Assembly: GCA_002771315.1 (NCBI GenBank)
Contig: PCSF01000045.1
Coordinates: 1 to 18,393, forward strand
Reading direction: 5' to 3'
Length of the DNA: 18,393 nucleotides
DNA from: Desulfobacterales bacterium CG23_combo_of_CG06-09_8_20_14_all_52_9
GTDB lineage: Bacteria > Desulfobacterota > Desulfobacteria > Desulfobacterales > UBA2156
Positions 15,040 to 18,393 of the stretch are shown here, in pieces (position 1 is the first letter of the stretch; every line of letters begins with the position of its first letter). The notes under the pieces are model-generated. The model had not been told where the DNA came from. It worked only from the letters and a program-made list of their open reading frames with translations, and ran no database searches. Made by a program: the position numbers and the translations under genes.

Positions 15040-16161
15040 ATGACAAAGCCTATTTACGAAAACCTGTTCAAACCTCTGAATCTGAAAGGTCTCAGATTGA
15101 AAAACCGCATCACCATGGCACCGCTATATTTGGGATACGCCGCCTCAGAGGGCCAAGTTTCCCCGCTGTTGCTTCACCACTATAAAGAGATGGCTCGAAG
15201 CGGTGCCGCCATGATTATGGTCGAGAATTCGAGCATAACACCCAATAGCAGCGGAACGCCCCGAACCATAAGATGTGACCACAATCGATATCTAAAGGGA
15301 TTGGAAACCCTTGCGGATACAATCCATCAGGAAAAGAGCCTGGCCGGTCTTCAAATCAACCATGCAGGACGATTTGCCCATGTTTCAGAACCTGTGGCGC
15401 CATCCGCTGTGTCGGTATTTGGAAAAACGCCTCGAGCACTGACCAAAAGAGAAATTGTCACCATCCAGAGGCAATTTGCAAATGCCGCTTTACGTGTGAA
15501 ACAGGCCGGATTTGATTTGGTGGAACTCCACGGAGGAACCGGATATCTCCTTGCCCAGTTTGTATCTCCAAGAACCAATCATCGAAGCGATTCTTACGGC
15601 GGACCGATTGAAAATCGGATCCAATTTCCTATTGAGGTTTTAAAACGGGTAAAAGATGCTGTGGGAGATTTTCCGGTCGGATACCGTTTCTTGGTTAATG
15701 AGTGGCTGCCGGACGGCCTTCAGGAGAGCGAGTCCATCCTTTTAGCTAAAAGTCTGGAGCAAGAAGGCATTGCATACCTCTCTGCCATGGGCGGAACCTA
15801 CGAATCTTTTTTTCTGCCGGACATGGTGAAAAAAGCCAGAAGAGCCGGCTACATGGTATCCTTGGCATCCGTTGTCAAAAAGAACGTAGGCGTTCCGGTC
15901 ATTGCAGCGGGAAGAATTTCAACGCCATCTAAAGCCGAATCCATATTGAAAGAAAAAAAGGCGGATCTTATCGGTTTGGCCCGTATGTTATGGGTCGATC
16001 CGGAATGGCCGAAGAAAGCTCGAAAAGGGGATGAACGATCCATCATCAAGTGCAGCCCGGTATGCAATGCGTGCTTTCATTTGGTGATGCAAGGCAAATC
16101 CGCCTATTGTACAAAATGGAGCTTGGAAAAACGGACGATCTATCAGGGTCTGTTTCAATAA
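15040..16161 (+). CDS. single-domain Old Yellow Enzyme homologue with C-terminal iron-sulfur motif
   Basis: A 373-aa NADH:flavin oxidoreductase/OYE-family protein that binds FMN and should reduce activated C=C bonds. The barrel opens with LFKPLNLKGLRLKNRITMAP. The active-site histidines are kept, unlike in the 660-aa homologue of this window: QINHAGR (His108) and ELHGGTGYL (His164, Tyr169). RTNHRSDSYGGPIENR is the family signature. At the C-terminus lie four cysteines, CX3CX2CX11C (338/342/345/357), at the place of the [4Fe-4S] cluster of dienoyl-CoA reductase, but the protein ends 16 residues later with no FAD or NAD(P) domain. So electrons probably come from an external donor such as a ferredoxin or flavoprotein. 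AGGAGG sits 5 nt before the ATG. It follows the efflux operon by 101 bp and converges with the quinone reductase gene. Confidence 0.92.
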   Translation: MTKPIYENLFKPLNLKGLRLKNRITMAPLYLGYAASEGQVSPLLLHHYKEMARSGAAMIMVENSSITPNSSGTPRTIRCDHNRYLKGLETLADTIHQEKSLAGLQINHAGRFAHVSEPVAPSAVSVFGKTPRALTKREIVTIQRQFANAALRVKQAGFDLVELHGGTGYLLAQFVSPRTNHRSDSYGGPIENRIQFPIEVLKRVKDAVGDFPVGYRFLVNEWLPDGLQESESILLAKSLEQEGIAYLSAMGGTYESFFLPDMVKKARRAGYMVSLASVVKKNVGVPVIAAGRISTPSKAESILKEKKADLIGLARMLWVDPEWPKKARKGDERSIIKCSPVCNACFHLVMQGKSAYCTKWSLEKRTIYQGLFQ

Positions 16162-16198
16162 CGCTTTTGAAGATTGTTGCGTTTTCTAGCGCGACACC

Positions 16199-16232
16199 TT
16201 CCGTTTCCTCCCATATTCTGGGAGAAACGGAA
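16199..16232. terminator. strong hairpin between convergent genes
   Basis: TTCCGTTTCCTCCCA (16199-16213) pairs with TGGGAGAAACGGAA (16219-16232): 14 bp with one bulged C and a 5-nt loop. It lies 37 bp past the stop of the OYE-type gene and 31 bp past that of the convergent gene. No clean T tract follows on either strand, so it may be a bidirectional terminator or a 3' end stabiliser. Confidence 0.5.
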
Positions 16233-16263
16233 TGCCCTGTTCTCAACAGAGAGATTCTTTAGC

Positions 16264-16875
16264 TTATGAGGACAATTTAGAAGCAATCGCGGCGACGTGT
16301 TTACCCTGAAACCGGGCCGCAGCAAGCTCGTTTTCACTGGGCATGCGGGATCCGTCTCCGCCGGCAATGGTGGAAGCGCCGTAAGGGGATCCTCCGGAGA
16401 TCTCATCGATGGTCATCTGCCCCTGGAACGTATAGGGTAATCCAACCAAGATGAACCCATGATGCAGCAATGTGACATGAAAGGTCAGAATGGTCGATTC
16501 CTGGCCGCCGTGCTGAGTCGCGCTGCTCGTGAAAACGCTCCCCACCTTGCCGACCAAAGCCCCCTTGGCCCATAATTCACCCGTGGCATCAAGGAATTGG
16601 CGCATCTGTCCGCACATATTGCCGAACCGGGTCGGGGTTCCAAATATGACGGCATCGGCTCCCGCCAGCTCTTGCACCGCACAGACCGGTATATGGGCAA
16701 AGCGCTTTTGGGCTTCGAGCGCCCCCATTTGTTTTAAAACTTCGATAGGGAGTGTTTCTGGAACACGGCGCAGAATCACTTCGGCCCCGTTCACCGCCCT
16801 TACACCTTCGGCAACGGCCTCGGCCATTTGATAGACATGGCCGTAAGTCGAATAAAAAACCACTAATGCTTTCAT
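16264..16875 (-). CDS. wrbA: NAD(P)H:quinone oxidoreductase, WrbA type
   Basis: A 203-aa flavodoxin-like quinone reductase; it binds FMN and reduces quinones by two electrons, avoiding semiquinone radicals. Family marks are all present: FMN-phosphate loop YSTYGHVYQMAEA (8-20), GTPTRFGNMCGQMRQFLD (about 79-96), VFTSSATQHGGQESTI (113-128) and LHHGFILVGLPY. Length is normal for WrbA (about 198 aa). A strong GAGGAGGGGG site precedes the ATG. It is transcribed leftward from its own promoter, converging on the OYE-type gene. In an anaerobe with efflux and aromatic-type reductases it probably serves in quinone or oxidative stress defence. Identification is firm; the physiological role is inferred. 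Confidence 0.95.
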   Translation of the reverse strand: MKALVVFYSTYGHVYQMAEAVAEGVRAVNGAEVILRRVPETLPIEVLKQMGALEAQKRFAHIPVCAVQELAGADAVIFGTPTRFGNMCGQMRQFLDATGELWAKGALVGKVGSVFTSSATQHGGQESTILTFHVTLLHHGFILVGLPYTFQGQMTIDEISGGSPYGASTIAGGDGSRMPSENELAAARFQGKHVAAIASKLSS

Positions 16876-16891
16876 AGCCCCCTCCTCTTTT

Positions 16892-16905
16892 AGATAATCT
16901 TATCT
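16892..16905. promoter_or_regulatory. inverted repeat in wrbA 5' leader
   Basis: AGATAA-TC-TTATCT, perfect 6-bp arms with a 2-bp centre, lies just upstream of the wrbA ribosome site and downstream of the proposed -10 box. This is a fitting place for a repressor operator, but no regulator can be named. Confidence 0.3.
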
Positions 16906-16927
16906 TCCTTGAGGAATCGTTGTGTAG

Positions 16928-16955
16928 AAAATATAACCGGCGTAAGATCTGTCAA
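16928..16955 (-). promoter_or_regulatory. candidate sigma-70 promoter for wrbA
   Basis: On the minus strand, a consensus -35 TTGACA (16950-16955) and, after 16 bp, TATTTT (16928-16933) as -10. A TATATT overlaps it at too short a spacing. Transcription would start roughly 45-50 bp before the wrbA ATG. Confidence 0.5.
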
Positions 16956-17010
16956 CCTAAAGAAAAGGGAATATTGATTATACTGTGGCATATTCCTCAT
17001 GAATTGGCAA

Positions 17011-17040
17011 TTGACAAAAGACGTTTCATGCCTTAACTAT
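17011..17040 (+). promoter_or_regulatory. candidate promoter of the riboswitch-cobT transcript
   Basis: A consensus -35 TTGACA lies at 17011-17016. The -10 box is weak, within CTTAACTAT (17032-17040), 15-18 bp further on. The predicted start, near 17046, falls right at the first base pair of the riboswitch P1 stem, which supports the call. Confidence 0.45.
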
Positions 17041-17046
17041 CACGAA

Positions 17047-17256
17047 AACCAAACAGGTGCAACGTTGGGGGTGAGCCCTTGCGCTGGTAAAAGGAAAGCG
17101 TGGTGAGAGTCCACCGCAGGCCAGCCATTGCTGTAATCGGGGACGAACGCTGCAAGGATGCCACTGTCAGCCGGTCGATTGCAAAAAAGCGGATTGACTG
17201 ATGGGAAGGCGCAGCCAGTAGGATGATCCATAAGCCAGAAAGCCTGCCTGTTTGTT
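17047..17256 (+). ncRNA. cobalamin riboswitch (aptamer)
   Basis: AdoCbl/B12-sensing RNA element upstream of cobT. P1 closes the aptamer: AAACAGG (17051-17057) pairs with CCTGTTT (17247-17253), and extends with one bulge to AAC/GTT outside. Seen inside: GGAAAGCGTGGTGAGAGTCC (the conserved GGAA...GGTGNNANNCC core, about 17092-17111), GCCACTGTC (17159-17167), GGGAAGGCGCAGCC (17201-17214), GTAGGATGATCC, and the B12 box AGCCAGAAAGCCTGCCT at 17233-17249, which differs from the usual AGYCAGGAGACC at two positions. High B12 should reduce cobT expression. Its link to a B12-synthesis gene is the standard context. Confidence 0.92.
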
Positions 17257-17499
17257 GCTAATTTAACGGATATCATGCTGGATGTTATTCGTATCTGAAA
17301 CTGCTGCCTGAGCCTTGGAGATGCAGAAAAGATACGGAAAAGCGTTCGGCGGAGCTATCTCTTTTTACATCGAAATTTCTAGCCTTTCGGCCCTGTCCTC
17401 CCTTTTCCCTCCGGAAATTGCCGTCTGCGATGTCTTTGCCGTCTTTCCCAAAATCATCGAGGCTCAGTCGGTCAAAAATTTCAAAGGAGGAATGTTTCC
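17257..17499 (+). promoter_or_regulatory. long leader / expression platform before cobT
   Basis: About 240 nt of leader separate the aptamer from cobT. It contains a two-step hairpin (CGTATCT 17290-17296 with AGATACG 17330-17336, and CTGC/GCAG inside) without a following T run, so no plain terminator. CCTCCCTTT (17397-17405) can pair, with one bulged C, with the cobT ribosome site AAAGGAGG (17483-17490); CCCTCC at 17407-17412 is a second possible partner. This suggests control of translation start. A 62-codon open frame with a TTG start (17315-17503) overlaps the cobT start by ATGA but has no ribosome site of its own. Confidence 0.45.
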
Positions 17500-18393
17500 A
17501 TGACAAATCTGACTAAAAGATCAAATCGCCCAAAAGAAAAGGATATCGTCATCACACGGTCAGCGCAGGGCTTTGAATCCTTCCGGGAGCCCTTTAGGTC
17601 CACCCTGAAATCCATAGAGCCGATCGGGAAAGATCTGCTTTCCGCTGCCCAGGCAAAAATAGACAACAAAACTAAACCCTTAGGGTCTTTGGGAAAGCTG
17701 GAAGATCTGGCCGTTCAACTGTGTCTGATTCAAAAAAATCTCAATCCCCGGCTCTATCGGAAATCCATGTTCGTATTTGCCGCAGATCACGGCATTGTTG
17801 AAGAAGGTGTTTCCGCCTATCCTTCGGAAGTGACCGGCCAAATGGTGAAAAATTTCCTGGAAGGGGGTGCTGCCATTAATGTGCTTTGTCGTCAATGTGG
17901 CATCGACATCCGCGTGGTGGACATGGGCGTCGCCGGCGATATCGAAAATCACCCGCTTTTATTGAACAAGAAAGTCCGTAAGGGGACCCGCAATTTTGCG
18001 CTTGCTCCCGCCATGACACCCGAAGAAACCGTTTCGGCTGTTCAGAACGGTGCGGAGGTGTTTTTAAACGAATATGAGTCCAATCCCATCGACATTGTTG
18101 GCCTGGGTGACATGGGGATCGGAAACACCAGTTCAGCAACAGCCATCATCTGCGCTATTTGTGACATCAGCCCTGCTGAAGCTACGGGTCGAGGTACAGG
18201 CATCGATTATAAGGCCCTGAAGCATAAGGCCGAGGTGATCGAAAGAGCCTTGCGGTTTCATCGACCAAACCCAAAAGATGCCCTTGATGTACTACAGAAA
18301 GTGGGGGGCTTTGAAATCGCGGGCATCGCAGGAGCGGCCCTTGCGGCAGCATCAAAGCGAACGGCGGTGGTTCTGGACGGAGTCATATCCACG
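17500..18393 (+). CDS. cobT: nicotinate-nucleotide--dimethylbenzimidazole phosphoribosyltransferase, 3' end outside window
   Basis: Enzyme of lower-ligand activation in cobalamin synthesis: nicotinate mononucleotide plus 5,6-dimethylbenzimidazole (or another base) gives the alpha-ribazole phosphate. 298 codons are in the window and the frame is open to the right edge; the family is about 350 aa, so the C-terminal part with the catalytic Glu is not seen. Motifs present: TKPLGSLGKLEDLA (58-71), FAADHGIVEEGVSAYPSEVT (92-111), FLEGGAAINVLCR, GLGDMGIGNTSSATAI (206-221), ATGRGTGID (228-236). The ATG at 17500 is set by AAAGGAGG 9 nt upstream. It has about 30 residues more at the N-terminus than most CobT proteins, with no homologous look. 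Controlled by the riboswitch upstream. Corrinoid supply fits the methyl- and acyl-CoA rearranging metabolism of such anaerobes. Confidence 0.95.
   Translation, partial: MTNLTKRSNRPKEKDIVITRSAQGFESFREPFRSTLKSIEPIGKDLLSAAQAKIDNKTKPLGSLGKLEDLAVQLCLIQKNLNPRLYRKSMFVFAADHGIVEEGVSAYPSEVTGQMVKNFLEGGAAINVLCRQCGIDIRVVDMGVAGDIENHPLLLNKKVRKGTRNFALAPAMTPEETVSAVQNGAEVFLNEYESNPIDIVGLGDMGIGNTSSATAIICAICDISPAEATGRGTGIDYKALKHKAEVIERALRFHRPNPKDALDVLQKVGGFEIAGIAGAALAAASKRTAVVLDGVIST

Noticed and set aside
1..18393. CRISPR array, tRNA, rRNA, transposase or prophage genes
   Set aside because: I found no regularly spaced repeats, no cloverleaf-like segment, and no integrase or transposase motif on either strand by reading. 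A covariance or profile search could still find small RNAs.

Overview
The window looks like part of the chromosome of a strictly anaerobic Desulfobacterota-type bacterium (a sulfate reducer, or a syntrophic degrader of fatty acids or aromatics). This is inferred from content, not from a marker gene. The basis is a QmoA/QmoB-like pair of HdrA proteins, one fused to an MvhD domain, two small 2[4Fe-4S] ferredoxins, iron-sulfur Old Yellow Enzyme relatives, and B12 synthesis under a cobalamin riboswitch. There is no rRNA, tRNA, CRISPR array or transposase gene.

Region 1 (1-7636, minus strand) reads as one operon. In transcription order it encodes a TetR-family regulator; a 660-aa FMN/[4Fe-4S]/FAD reductase of the 2,4-dienoyl-CoA reductase type; an unrecognised 176-aa protein; a ferredoxin; a VOC-fold protein like methylmalonyl-CoA epimerase; a second ferredoxin; a QmoA-like HdrA; and an HdrA-MvhD fusion that runs off the left edge. 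Most gaps are 11-18 bp. The likely logic is a regulator sensing a hydrophobic or acyl-CoA effector, a reductase acting on an unsaturated (perhaps aryl- or enoyl-) CoA ester, and a dedicated flavin/iron-sulfur wire (ferredoxins plus HdrA subunits), possibly with electron bifurcation or confurcation. The reductase lacks two histidines usual in its family and the VOC protein lacks one metal-ligand histidine, so both may have changed chemistry.

Region 2 (7637-8065) is an AT-rich divergent spacer with short repeats and a terminator-like hairpin just upstream of the next gene.

Region 3 (8066-14938, plus strand) holds a flavodoxin-fold FMN reductase-like protein, then a terminator-like hairpin and a ~126-bp palindromic, MITE/REP-like element, then a complete tripartite RND efflux system: membrane fusion protein, HAE1-type pump and TolC-like outer membrane factor.

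Region 4 (15040-18393) has a single-domain Old Yellow Enzyme homologue with iron-sulfur cysteines but no FAD/NAD domain, a convergent wrbA, then back-to-back promoters. The rightward one drives a cobalamin riboswitch and a long leader into cobT, which runs off the right edge.
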